Positions 1 through 8,885 of a stretch of 64,000 nt of DNA are shown here, piece by piece (the first letter of the stretch is position 1; every line of letters starts with the position of its first letter). The stretch is from NCBI RefSeq assembly GCF_002976435.1, contig NZ_PUGF01000006.1:124001-188000 (forward strand), written 5' to 3'. This DNA comes from Solimicrobium silvestre. GTDB lineage: Bacteria; Pseudomonadota; Gammaproteobacteria; Burkholderiales; Burkholderiaceae_D. The notes under the pieces are model-generated. The model did not search any database and was not told the DNA's origin. It saw only the letters and a program-made list of their open reading frames with translations. A program made the translations under genes and the position numbers.

Positions 1-2
1 GG

Positions 3-1367
3 CTGGCGATGCTATTTGGCGTGCTGTTTATTATCGGTAACGTCGCCTTACTCAACTTGATTTACTGGCAAACTTCCAGCTACCTGGTGCATCGTATCGA
101 CGATAGTATTTATACGATGTCGGCCAATTTTAAAAATTTATCACCGGAAAAAGTACTGATTCAAGTCAACGATGCACTGGAATACGATTTACGAAAATCA
201 AATCTATACGGCTTATTTAGCGCCGATAAAAAAGTCATTTCAGGCAATATGGACTCCTTCCCCAACGGCTTGTCCGTGGATGGGAAAATTCATCAATTCG
301 CCCACCGTGGTATTTCCCCTTACCTTCCGAATGGTGCTGCACCGGCCGACGTTACCAACTCAAATATCGGCTTAGCTCGCGCTCTGGTGCAGCGTTTGCC
401 CAACAACGACATTCTGATCATCGGCCGCGACTTTACGCAACTCGCCGAAATTAAAGCGATTATCCTGAACGCCTTAATCGGCAGCGGTGCCGTCATTTTA
501 TTCATCGGCCTACTCAGTGGCTTTGCCTTAAGCCTCAGCCCGTTACGCAGAATTAATGCGATACGCACGACTAGCCGACGCATCATGCAGGGCGAGCTAA
601 GCATGCGCATGCCGGTTTCAAATCGGCATGATGAGCTGGATATGCTGGCAACTATCGTCAATACCATGCTGGAAGAAATTGAACGTTTACTGACTGAAGT
701 AAAAAGCGTCACCGACACCCTTGCGCACGATCTGCGCACGCCACTAACCCGGCTGCGTTTAATGCTGTACCGGGCACAGCAACAACTGCCATCGGACAAT
801 CCCCAGCACTATCTACTGGAAAATGCACTGACTGAAACGGACGCCTTGCTTGGACGTTTCCGCGCCCTGTTGCGCATTTCTGAAATTGAAAATCGCCACA
901 GAAAATCAGGCTTTAAATCCATCAACCCAAGCGATGTGCTGCATCAACTGATCGAATTATTTGAGCCGTTAGCCGAAGATGCGTCAGTCACATTAAGCCT
1001 GCAATGCGACGCCACCGACAACATAGATGCCGACCCCGATTTACTGTTTGAAGCCATCAGCAATCTAGTCGATAACGCGATTAAATTTACGCCAGTCGGC
1101 GGCTCGGTACTCATTCAACTAAGCCAGCCGAACGACACGCCGCGCATTGATATTATTGACACCGGTTGTGGCATTCCCATTGCCGAGCGCGAAGCCGTAT
1201 TACTGCGTTTTCATCGTAGTAATCAACCTGGTCTGCATCAAGAAAAAGAAGGCTATGGACTGGGGCTAAGCATTGTTGCCGCTGTCGTGCGTTTGCATGG
1301 ATTTAGCTTGCAGTTTCAGGAAGCTGAAACTGGCACGCATTTGACGGTGTTGTGTACACGAGAATGA
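3..1367 (+). CDS. Sensor histidine kinase, 5' end cut by the window
   Basis: Two-component sensor kinase of the inner membrane. The reading frame is already open at the window edge, so the true start and probably the first residues of the first transmembrane helix lie outside. Numbering from the first visible Met (position 9): TM1 about 1-20, a periplasmic loop to about 148, TM2 about 150-175, a HAMP linker about 175-230, an H-box with His240 in the context AHDLRTPL, then a HATPase domain with N-box NLVDNAIKF, G1 DTGCGIP and G2 GYGLGL. All phosphotransfer and ATP-binding motifs are present, so it should be active. The cognate response regulator would be expected just upstream, outside the window. 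The signal sensed cannot be told from the sequence. Confidence 0.93.
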   Translation: MAMLFGVLFIIGNVALLNLIYWQTSSYLVHRIDDSIYTMSANFKNLSPEKVLIQVNDALEYDLRKSNLYGLFSADKKVISGNMDSFPNGLSVDGKIHQFAHRGISPYLPNGAAPADVTNSNIGLARALVQRLPNNDILIIGRDFTQLAEIKAIILNALIGSGAVILFIGLLSGFALSLSPLRRINAIRTTSRRIMQGELSMRMPVSNRHDELDMLATIVNTMLEEIERLLTEVKSVTDTLAHDLRTPLTRLRLMLYRAQQQLPSDNPQHYLLENALTETDALLGRFRALLRISEIENRHRKSGFKSINPSDVLHQLIELFEPLAEDASVTLSLQCDATDNIDADPDLLFEAISNLVDNAIKFTPVGGSVLIQLSQPNDTPRIDIIDTGCGIPIAEREAVLLRFHRSNQPGLHQEKEGYGLGLSIVAAVVRLHGFSLQFQEAETGTHLTVLCTRE

Positions 1368-1439
1368 CATTAATGACGGCAGGCGTATGCAAGCTAGCCG
1401 GTCCTCATCAAATCAAATACCGTCATTCCATCAAACTTC

Positions 1440-1641
1440 GTCATCCCCAAATGCTTTAGTCGGGGATCCAGTGCACTCGTGCAAAGCACGACTGGCCAAA
1501 CCGCACTTTTTAGGGACACCGGGCACAAAATGCCTTCAATGCCCGATTAACGAGCTCCTGGATTCCAACCTGCGCAGTAATGACCGTTTATTAAGGTATA
1601 GCTTTTTAACGTGTTGAGCTTAACGGAACGGCGTTACCCAC
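1440..1641. repeat. Dispersed repeat with inverted ends and a conserved tail
   Basis: Noncoding stretch after the kinase gene. GTCATCCCC (1440-1448) and GGGGATCCAG (1462-1471) are mirrored by CTGGATTCC (1558-1566) and ATGAC (1580-1584), giving inverted ends around about 85 bases. About 23 bases further on is a tail (1608-1641, beginning AACGTGTTGAGCT) that recurs at 51648-51682, again behind a GTCATCC hairpin. It resembles the short palindromic repeats scattered through many proteobacterial genomes. No protein is supported here. Confidence 0.6.
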
Positions 1642-1669
1642 GACATAAAATAGCTGCGTTTCACCATAA

Positions 1670-1705
1670 AAAAATGCCGTTCAATTTACATTGAACGGCA
1701 TTTTT
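1670..1705 (-). terminator. Rho-independent terminator of the porin gene
   Basis: Perfect 15-base inverted repeat (1670-1684 and 1691-1705) with a six-base loop. On the minus strand the stem ends in a run of seven T. It lies 44 bases past the porin stop codon and could also stop plus-strand transcripts. Confidence 0.9.
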
Positions 1706-1748
1706 AACGTTGTTGGCTTGTGAAAGCCATCAAATCATTATCAACAAA

Positions 1749-3134
1749 TTAGAACTTTGTACGCAGACCAACAGCGTAGATGTAGTTACTTGTGTTGTAG
1801 ATCAATGATGAATACGCATCACCTTTGTATTGTGAGTACAACACGCCAGCATAAACGTCAGTACGTTTAGTGAAGTGGTAGTCAGCTAACAAAGAGTATT
1901 CATAGATATTGCCAGATGGTTGAGTAGCAAAACCATTTACTTTGTTTGGCGCGCCAGTTGCTGACAAACCTGTAAAGTCTGAAGATGATTTTGACTGGAT
2001 ATCATAGAAACCAACAGCCAAGTTAAATGCTGAAGTGAAGTTGTAGTCACCACCAGCAAACAAAATGTCTGTAGTTTGGTTAGCTGCATTAAAGTCTGCA
2101 GTATTTGCCGCTGCAGTTGGGATGTTACCAATTGCATAGCCATTGATTGTTGTTGCGCCCAAAGCAGCTAAGCCATTTGACGGTGCTTTGAGTGTGAAGC
2201 TTTCATAGCCAGCACGTACAGTTGCGTCGCCGAATGCATATTTAGCAGCAACGAAATACGATGTTGTATCGTAGTTAGTTACGTTGATATCGTTAGCTGT
2301 TGCACTGTTAGTTTCTTTCAATGCATCTGTGTAAGCTTGGTATGCAGCGTCGATGCTGAAACCAGCAGCACTGTAGCCACCGAAAAATGCGTAGCCTGAT
2401 TCTGCAGATGACTCACCAGCAACGCCGCCAACTTTGTACATAGCACCAATTCTGAAATCACCGATAGTGTTTTTGTATTTGATGCTGTTGTCTTGACGAG
2501 TATTTTCAGTAACACCACCGCCGCCACCGTAAGTTCCTGAGAAACCTAATGGTGAGAACAATTGCGCATTTTGTACTGGATCGTAAGCTACAGCCATATC
2601 GTAGATCGGAGCATAGTTACGACCTAAAGTGATAGTACCCCATGCTGCATCTGACAAACCAACGAAGGCTTGGCGGTTAAACAATTGGCCATTCAATGAT
2701 GAAGGAGCTGAAACTGTACCGGTAGTACCGTTTCTGTTGTTTGCCAATGAAGCTGCAGCGTTGTTGATGTTACCAGTTGGTAAGTTGAAGCCTGATTCCA
2801 ATGTGAAGATAGCTTTCAAACCGCCGCCCAGATCTTCAGAACCACGGATACCCCAACGTGAATCAGAGATACCGCCGTTAAACATACCGGAAGTTGAGTT
2901 ATTTACACCTGGTGTAACAACGCCAGTTGCTGAAGTTTGTGGAATTTTAGTCGCGCTGATTGGATTTACAGTACCTGGGAAATTTGCATCGCCAGACAAA
3001 GAATGATTAACCGTACCGATAGCTGCATCTAATACGCCATACAATTCAACTGATGAACCGTTTGATGATTGCGCATACGCGCCATTTGCGGCAAACAGCA
3101 TAGCAATGCTTAAGCCGATAATTTTCTTGTTCAT
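1749..3134 (-). CDS. General bacterial porin (Gram-negative porin family)
   Basis: Outer-membrane beta-barrel porin, 461 residues, that lets small solutes diffuse across the outer membrane as a trimer. A clear signal peptide (MNKKIIGLSIAMLFAANGAYA, cleaved before QSS) is followed by the typical start of mature betaproteobacterial porins, SSVELYGVLDAAIGT. Other family landmarks are the RWGIRGSEDLGGGLKAIFTLE segment, FNRQAFVGLSDAAWGTITLGR, and a C-terminal strand ending in Phe (VGLRTKF), the signal for barrel assembly. The ribosome binding site AAAGGAC lies eight bases before ATG. It is longer than the usual 340-400 residues because of Ala/Asn/Thr-rich loops. It is a single gene with its own terminator and a long upstream region holding a repeated motif (3377-3540). 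Solute specificity cannot be predicted. Confidence 0.95.
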   Translation of the reverse strand: MNKKIIGLSIAMLFAANGAYAQSSNGSSVELYGVLDAAIGTVNHSLSGDANFPGTVNPISATKIPQTSATGVVTPGVNNSTSGMFNGGISDSRWGIRGSEDLGGGLKAIFTLESGFNLPTGNINNAAASLANNRNGTTGTVSAPSSLNGQLFNRQAFVGLSDAAWGTITLGRNYAPIYDMAVAYDPVQNAQLFSPLGFSGTYGGGGGVTENTRQDNSIKYKNTIGDFRIGAMYKVGGVAGESSAESGYAFFGGYSAAGFSIDAAYQAYTDALKETNSATANDINVTNYDTTSYFVAAKYAFGDATVRAGYESFTLKAPSNGLAALGATTINGYAIGNIPTAAANTADFNAANQTTDILFAGGDYNFTSAFNLAVGFYDIQSKSSSDFTGLSATGAPNKVNGFATQPSGNIYEYSLLADYHFTKRTDVYAGVLYSQYKGDAYSSLIYNTSNYIYAVGLRTKF

Positions 3135-3899
3135 TGTTCGTCCTTTAAGATGTGATGAGAAAGTAATTCGTTATTTTGTCTGGGCAATGCATGCAATCAG
3201 GTTTAGCTTGATCGCTACATTCCCTTTATGGAAACAGAGCTTAGTTAAAACCATTAATTAATTCGGTAGCAAGGCTAAAACGAGTCTACAAATTGGTGTT
3301 TCGCTTAGTGCAGGTCTGTTAATTCGGCCATTACTGAATCAAGGCTGAACTATAATAACCAATAATGACAACTCGATGACATTTGCGTTGCAACAAAACA
3401 ACAATTTCTTTATGATATGTTAAACAATGCGATTACCTCTGCGCATCGCAGCAATCCTTAGAACATTCGAAAATAGTCATCTTATTTAAATATGAAATAT
3501 GTCAGTTACATGACATGTGCACCGCAACAAAACGACAATGTAGTAATCAGTTTCATGACATGAATATGCTGTTTTCATTTCAAAAATGACAAATACGGCG
3601 TCACAATCGTTAAATTTTCCAAACCCACATACTCCCCCTGTTTTTTATAAAACTTAACGTACTGAATGCTTTCCCTGTCGATTAAAAAACTATTTTCGAC
3701 AGTATATTTAAAGCTCGCTGTGAATATTTGAAGATTCACTAATTTATAAAAAATAATACCGGGGTATGCCAAATAATTATTCCACACTTTCGGCTAGCAC
3801 TCATTCCCGCTCGATCGGGAATGAGGCTGTTTGTGTTTTGAAGGTCGGAGTAAAACCGCAATGACAATCTACGGTTTGATATTGAGGGGAAAATTAACT
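3135..3899. other. AT-rich noncoding gap upstream of the porin
   Basis: Holds the porin 5' region. A 29-base motif occurs twice in the same orientation at 3377-3405 and 3511-3539 (24 of 29 bases identical; both contain GCAACAAAAC and end in ACAAT). There is a strong hairpin at 3800-3825. A 70-codon minus-strand frame (3575-3787) has no recognisable features and an unusual composition; I do not call it. No convincing -35/-10 pair was found for the porin. Confidence 0.5.
3800..3825. repeat. Perfect hairpin between polA and the porin region
   Basis: CTCATTCCCG (3800-3809) and CGGGAATGAG (3816-3825) form a perfect 10-bp stem with a six-base loop, extendable by AGC/GCT with one bulged base. It lies 75 bases beyond the polA stop. 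There is no T-run after it on the minus strand, so it is more likely a repetitive palindromic element than an intrinsic terminator, although it could act as an RNA 3'-end stabiliser for polA. Confidence 0.6.
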
Positions 3900-6659
3900 C
3901 TAATGCGCCTTATCCCAATTCGGCCCCACGCCCACTTCAGCGATTAAAGCCACTTTTAAGGTAGCAACCTGTGCCATCAGCTCAGGCAATTTTTGCTTAA
4001 CCAGCGCCAATTCATCTTCCGGCACTTCCAGCACCAATTCATCATGCACTTGCATAATCATCTTGGATTTTAAGCTACTGGTTTCCAACCACTGCTGCAC
4101 CGCAATCATTGCCAGTTTAATTAAATCAGCCGCAGTACCTTGCATTGGCGCGTTAATCGCCGCACGTTCAGCGCCTTGGCGACGCTGTCCATTGGATGAA
4201 TTAATTTCAGCCAGCCACAAGCGTCGTCCAAACACGGTTTCGACATAACCCTGCTCACGAGCCTTCACCTTGGTCTCGGCCATATAGTGCGCAACACCGG
4301 GATAGCGGCTGAAATATTTGTCGATATAACTTTGCGCTGCCGCCCGTTCAATGCCTAAATTACCAGCCAGACCAAACGCGCTCATGCCGTAAATCAAACC
4401 GAAATTAATCACCTTGGCATAACGGCGCTGCTCACTACTTACTTCAGCTGGAGTAATCCCAAAAATTTCAGCGGCAGTAGCGCGATGCACGTCTTCGCCT
4501 TCGGCAAAAGAGCGTAACAAACTCGCATCACCAGAAATATGCGCCATGATGCGTAATTCAATTTGTGAATAATCCGCCGACACAATCACACTACCAGCCG
4601 ACGCGACAAAGGCTTCGCGTATCCGCCGCCCTTCCACGCTACGAATCGGAATGTTTTGCAGGTTTGGATCATTCGACGCCAAACGTCCAGTAACGGCGAC
4701 CGCTTGCGCGTAATTGGTATGCACCCGACCAGTGGTGGCATTCACCATTTTCGGCAATTTGTCGGTATAGGTGGATTTCAATTTCGCCAAGCCACGGTTT
4801 TCTAATAACACTTTGGGCAAGGGATAATTTTCCGCCAGTTTCTGCAGCACTTCTTCGTCCGTTGACGGCGCACCGGAAGGCGTTTTTTTAACAACTGGCA
4901 ATTGCAACTTACCAAATAAAATCTCGCCTAACTGCTTAGGTGAATTCAAATTAAATGGCTGCCCGGCTAACTCATACGCCTGCTGCTCTAACTCCAATAA
5001 GCGCGTGCCAATTTGATTGGATTGGGTCGCCAATAATTGCGCATCAATCAGCACGCCATTACGCTCGATTTTTTGCAGCACCTGCGCAGTTGGCAATTCG
5101 ATCGCCTTATATATATACAGCAGCTTGGCATCGTTTTCGACTTGTGGAAACATCGCCTGATGTAGTTGCAAGGTGATATCAGCATCTTCGGCAGCGTAGT
5201 TAGTTGCCAGAGCAATATCGACCTGGTCAAAACAAATCTGGTTAGCACCTTTGCCGCAGACTTCTTCAAAACTAATCGTTTTGCGCTCTAAATGGCGCAT
5301 CGCCAGGCTGTCCATATCGTGTGATTTATGCGACTCAAACACGTATGATTGCAGCAGCGTGTCGTGCGCAACGCCGCGTAACGTTACGCCGTGATTGGCA
5401 AAAATATGACTATCGTATTTTAAATTCTGACCGACTTTACGTTGCGTATCATCTTCCAGCCACGACTTTAAACGTGCCAAAACAAAGTCACGCGACAACT
5501 GTTCCGGCGCATCGGCGTAACGATGCGCGACTGGGATATAAGCCGCATGACCCACTTCGCAACACAAGGAAATTCCCACGAGTTGCGCGGTCATCGGCTC
5601 TAAGGACGTAGTTTCAGTATCGATAGATGTCAATTCAGCTTGCTGGATTTTTTCCAACCACTGGTTCAATGCAGCTTCGGTCAAAATTGTTTCGTAATTA
5701 GTAGCAACAGCGGGCTTCACAGTCACTGGAGCTACTTGCGCTGAAACCTCAGGCACATTTGTTTTTTCTGAAGCGCTTACTTCTGCTCCCCCGGCTTGCT
5801 GCGCTGTCGCATCACGTAACCAGCTTTTAAATCCGTAGCGGGTGAAAAAATCAATCATGGCCGCGTTATCTTCAGGCTGCGCCACTAACGATTCAGTAAT
5901 GGACTTGCTGTGCGCAGATAAATCGCAATCGGTTTTAACCGTCACCAACACACGCGCTTGCGGCAACCAATCTAAGGCCTGACGCAAGTTTTCACCCACC
6001 ACGCCGCTGATTTCATTGGCATGCGCCATCACGCCATCCAGACTGTCGTACAAACCCAGCCACTTCAATGCTGTTTTAGGGCCGACTTTGGCAACGCCGG
6101 GTACGTTATCGACGGTATCGCCGATCAAGCTTAAGTAATCCACAATCCGGTTCGGCGGCACGCCAAATTTAGTGACGACACCAGCCACATCCAATTTTTC
6201 ATTAGTCATGGTGTTAATCAACGTAACGTCCTGATTAACCAATTGCGCCAAATCTTTATCACCGGTGGAGACGATGCATTTCAAACCTAGCTTGACCGAA
6301 TCGACTGCCAAGGTCGCAATCACATCATCCGCTTCCACACCTTCCACCATTAAAATCGGCCAGCCCATATTACGCACCACTTCGTGGATAGGAATAATTT
6401 GCGCTGCTAAATCTTCCGGCATGGAAGGACGCTGGGCTTTATATTCAGCGTATAAATCGTCACGAAATGTTTTTCCTTTTGCATCGAATACACAGGCCAT
6501 GTATGCTGAAGGATAGTCGCTGCGCAGACGGCGCAACATCGAGATCATGCCGTAAATGGCACCAGTAGGCTGATTCGTTGCATTGCGTAAATCTGGCATC
6601 GCATGAAAAGCACGGTACAAATAACTGGAACCGTCGACTAACAATAAGGTTTTTTGCAT
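3900..6659 (-). CDS. polA: DNA polymerase I
   Basis: Replication and repair polymerase that removes primers and fills gaps. 919 residues when started at MQKTLLLVDGSS; the frame stays open 18 codons further upstream, but the shorter start matches the family N-terminus. Domains: 5'-3' exonuclease (1 to about 290), 3'-5' proofreading exonuclease (about 330-515) with Asp347 and Glu349 in DTETTSL, NLKYDSH and YAAEDAD, then the polymerase domain with motif A (Asp696 in ADYSQIELR), motif B (RRYAKVINFGLIYG) and motif C (Asp873 in QVHDELVLEVP). All exonuclease and polymerase catalytic motifs look intact, so proofreading should be active. Only 10 bases separate its start from that of the divergent LOG gene, and no good Shine-Dalgarno is visible. 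Confidence 0.97.
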   Translation of the reverse strand: MQKTLLLVDGSSYLYRAFHAMPDLRNATNQPTGAIYGMISMLRRLRSDYPSAYMACVFDAKGKTFRDDLYAEYKAQRPSMPEDLAAQIIPIHEVVRNMGWPILMVEGVEADDVIATLAVDSVKLGLKCIVSTGDKDLAQLVNQDVTLINTMTNEKLDVAGVVTKFGVPPNRIVDYLSLIGDTVDNVPGVAKVGPKTALKWLGLYDSLDGVMAHANEISGVVGENLRQALDWLPQARVLVTVKTDCDLSAHSKSITESLVAQPEDNAAMIDFFTRYGFKSWLRDATAQQAGGAEVSASEKTNVPEVSAQVAPVTVKPAVATNYETILTEAALNQWLEKIQQAELTSIDTETTSLEPMTAQLVGISLCCEVGHAAYIPVAHRYADAPEQLSRDFVLARLKSWLEDDTQRKVGQNLKYDSHIFANHGVTLRGVAHDTLLQSYVFESHKSHDMDSLAMRHLERKTISFEEVCGKGANQICFDQVDIALATNYAAEDADITLQLHQAMFPQVENDAKLLYIYKAIELPTAQVLQKIERNGVLIDAQLLATQSNQIGTRLLELEQQAYELAGQPFNLNSPKQLGEILFGKLQLPVVKKTPSGAPSTDEEVLQKLAENYPLPKVLLENRGLAKLKSTYTDKLPKMVNATTGRVHTNYAQAVAVTGRLASNDPNLQNIPIRSVEGRRIREAFVASAGSVIVSADYSQIELRIMAHISGDASLLRSFAEGEDVHRATAAEIFGITPAEVSSEQRRYAKVINFGLIYGMSAFGLAGNLGIERAAAQSYIDKYFSRYPGVAHYMAETKVKAREQGYVETVFGRRLWLAEINSSNGQRRQGAERAAINAPMQGTAADLIKLAMIAVQQWLETSSLKSKMIMQVHDELVLEVPEDELALVKQKLPELMAQVATLKVALIAEVGVGPNWDKAH

Positions 6660-6669
6660 AAGGTATCTA

Positions 6670-7401
6670 ATGAGTGAGAATCGAAAAAATATTTTAAAGC
6701 TAAGACAAGTCACCGACCAGCAACGCTCAACAACCGTTAAAGCCAGTGAATCATGGAATTTGTTGACGATTATGGCAGAATTTATCGAGTCTACCGAGCG
6801 TTTATCTGAAGTCCGTCCGGCTGTTACTATCTTCGGTTCTGCGCGTACTAAACCCGATGATCCGTTCTATCTGAACTGCGTTGATTTATCCAGAAGGTTA
6901 TCGGACGCCGGATTCTCCGTCATTTCCGGCGGCGGCCCGGGCATTATGGAAGCCGCTAATAAAGGTGCGTTTGCTGGAGCTTCATCGTCTATCGGGCTCA
7001 ATGTTGAATTGCCTCGCGAACAAAAACCTAATCCCTGGCAAGACATTTCCATTTCATTCCGCCATTTTTTCGCTCGCAAAGTCGCCTTCGTGAAATATGC
7101 CGATGCGTATGTCATTTATCCAGGCGGTTTTGGCACCTTGGATGAAATGACGGAAGTGTTGACCTTAATTCAAACTGGAAAATCACGCCATATTCCAGTT
7201 ATTTTAGTTGGCACTCAGTTTTGGAGCGGCTTGCTTGACTGGCTGCACAGTGCCTTATTAGGTAATCAGATGATCGCTGAAAAAGATTTAGAATTAATTC
7301 AGTTAATTGATGAGCCCAGTAACATCATTGATGCCATTTTTGCTTTTTATGAAGCGCAGGACATTGAAGCTGTCGATGATGGATTACATCGTTTATTGTA
7401 G
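6670..7401 (+). CDS. LOG-family protein (TIGR00730-type nucleotide phosphoribohydrolase)
   Basis: Rossmann-fold protein of the LOG family, 243 residues. Members split nucleoside 5'-monophosphates (cytokinin riboside monophosphates in plants, purine or pyrimidine nucleotides in bacteria such as PpnN) into base and ribose 5-phosphate. The two family signatures are present: GGGPGIMEAANKGA near residues 93-106 and the catalytic PGGFGTLDEM near 152-161. The first 40 residues are a poorly conserved helical extension common in betaproteobacterial members. It is divergent from polA with only 10 bases between start codons. Substrate preference cannot be read from the sequence, so the cytokinin-type annotation should not be assumed. 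Confidence 0.88.
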   Translation: MSENRKNILKLRQVTDQQRSTTVKASESWNLLTIMAEFIESTERLSEVRPAVTIFGSARTKPDDPFYLNCVDLSRRLSDAGFSVISGGGPGIMEAANKGAFAGASSSIGLNVELPREQKPNPWQDISISFRHFFARKVAFVKYADAYVIYPGGFGTLDEMTEVLTLIQTGKSRHIPVILVGTQFWSGLLDWLHSALLGNQMIAEKDLELIQLIDEPSNIIDAIFAFYEAQDIEAVDDGLHRLL

Positions 7402-7482
7402 GTTTATTGTAATTCTGAGTCTTTATTATCTGGGTACTTTGCTACAATGCAGCATAACTACTGCAAACAACCAAAAAATATT

Positions 7483-7902
7483 ATGAAAACAACTTCTAAG
7501 TTAGTTTTAGCCCTGGCATTTTTTTGCATCGGCATGGCAGGTGTAGCGGTGGCAGCAGAGGCGCCACCGGCTGACACTCCGCCAAAAATGGATAATTTAG
7601 ATGAGGGCGACCCTGCCGTCACCAACCTCAAAAAAGCCAACGTCAAACAGACTCAGCAAACTATCCAAAATGGTGAGCAGACTGAAGTTAAAGTCACCAA
7701 CGGCATTGGAACCTATATAGTCAAACCAAACCAAGGCGTAGGCACGTCTTTGCCAGGTGACGCGTCAAGTAGCAGCAATCATGCAGCGCAATGGGTTATC
7801 AAAAGCTGGGGCGGAAGTAAAAATACTGAGCCTGCTGACGATGCGCCACCAACATTGCAACCTAATCCAAATGCGCCTCCGAGTAGCACACCCAAAAAAT
7901 AA
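7483..7902 (+). CDS. Small secreted protein, DUF2782-like
   Basis: 139 residues with a signal peptide (MKTTSKLVLALAFFCIGMAGVAVA, then AEAPP). The mature part has a central conserved stretch (QNGEQTEVKVTNGIGTYIV) and a Pro/Asn/Ser-rich, low-complexity tail ending TPKK. I chose the second ATG because it begins the signal peptide directly; an in-frame ATG 36 bases upstream would put 12 polar residues before it. Its position between polA/LOG and thrB fits the DUF2782 family, which usually sits next to thrB and polA in Burkholderiales. That family has no known function. It is probably periplasmic. The family assignment rests on context and a weak sequence resemblance. Confidence 0.65.
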   Translation: MKTTSKLVLALAFFCIGMAGVAVAAEAPPADTPPKMDNLDEGDPAVTNLKKANVKQTQQTIQNGEQTEVKVTNGIGTYIVKPNQGVGTSLPGDASSSSNHAAQWVIKSWGGSKNTEPADDAPPTLQPNPNAPPSSTPKK

Positions 7903-7944
7903 TGGGTGCTCGACTAGTTCATTCTTACTTTCTAAATCTATCTC

Positions 7945-8883
7945 ATGGCAGTATTTACTCCGGTCAGCTTAGCTGACCTAAGCGCTTGGTTGCTCCAATT
8001 CCCACTCGGACGCGCCCACGCTATCAAAGGCATTTCATCCGGCATTGAAAATAGTAATTTTTTCATTACAACCGATGCCGGTGACTATGTGCTGACGATT
8101 TTTGAAAATCTCAGCTTTGAACAGCTGCCTTTTTATCTGCATCTAATGGATCATCTGGCGCAGCGCGGCATTTTAGTCCCTGCACCGGTTGCCAATAATG
8201 CCGGTCAACTAGTCAGTCTGCTACATGGCAAACCCGCGGCAATTGTGAGTAAATTAAGCGGAACTAGCCAGATGGAGCCAAGCCCGTTGCATTGCGGAGA
8301 AGTAGGCACAATGCTGGCGAAAATGCATTTAGCCGGCCAAGATTATGATCTACAGCAAGACAATTTGCGCGGCTTAGCATGGTGGACCGAGACCGCACCG
8401 AAAGTTCGGGACTTTCTGAGTCCTGAGCAATTACAGTTATTATCAAGCGAGCTGCAACATCAGCAGACTTATGCAGCAAGCGCGCCGTACCAAACCTTAG
8501 CGCGCGGCCCCATCCACGCTGACTTATTCCGCAACAATGTCATGTTCGATGGAACCAGACTGACCGGTTTTTTTGATTTTTACTTTGCCGGCTGGGATAC
8601 GTTAATTTTTGATTTAGCTGTCACGATCAACGATTGGTGTATACATTTAGAGTCCGGGGAACTCGATCCGGCGCGTGTATCTGCATTGCTGAATGCCTAC
8701 CAACAAGTGCGCCCGTTAAGCACTGAGGAACAAAGCGCCTGGCCAACAATGTTACGTGGTGCTGCACTACGTTTTTGGCTATCGCGCTTATTTGATTTTT
8801 ATCAGCCGAGAGAAGCGCATATGCTGACTCCGCATGATCCTGCCCATTTTGAACGAATTTTACGCAAACGTTGCGAACAATAA
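7945..8883 (+). CDS. thrB: Homoserine kinase (aminoglycoside-phosphotransferase fold)
   Basis: Phosphorylates L-homoserine with ATP on the way to threonine. 312 residues, the normal size of the APH-like ThrB of beta- and alphaproteobacteria, which is unrelated to the GHMP-type enzyme of E. coli. Start of the fold: [12 protein letters not shown] and YVLTIFE with the hinge. The catalytic loop [14 protein letters not shown] carries His191, Asp193 and Asn198, and the metal-binding segment [10 protein letters not shown] follows. N-terminal [19 protein letters not shown] is typical of the family. The stop is immediately followed by the start of the next gene (2-base gap), so they are likely cotranscribed. 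Confidence 0.95.
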   Translation: MAVFTPVSLADLSAWLLQFPLGRAHAIKGISSGIENSNFFITTDAGDYVLTIFENLSFEQLPFYLHLMDHLAQRGILVPAPVANNAGQLVSLLHGKPAAIVSKLSGTSQMEPSPLHCGEVGTMLAKMHLAGQDYDLQQDNLRGLAWWTETAPKVRDFLSPEQLQLLSSELQHQQTYAASAPYQTLARGPIHADLFRNNVMFDGTRLTGFFDFYFAGWDTLIFDLAVTINDWCIHLESGELDPARVSALLNAYQQVRPLSTEEQSAWPTMLRGAALRFWLSRLFDFYQPREAHMLTPHDPAHFERILRKRCEQ

Positions 8884-8885
8884 TT

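Noticed and set aside
320-799. 159-codon antisense ORF in the kinase gene
   Set aside because: Shadow frame of a clearly coding kinase; composition is Ser/Arg-rich with no domain.
1387-1617. 76-codon plus-strand ORF after the kinase gene
   Set aside because: It runs through the inverted repeats of the dispersed element, has no ribosome binding site and its composition is not protein-like.
3575-3787. 70-codon minus-strand ORF in the gap upstream of the porin
   Set aside because: AT-rich, no clear start signal and no recognisable family; could be a remnant, but nothing supports a gene.
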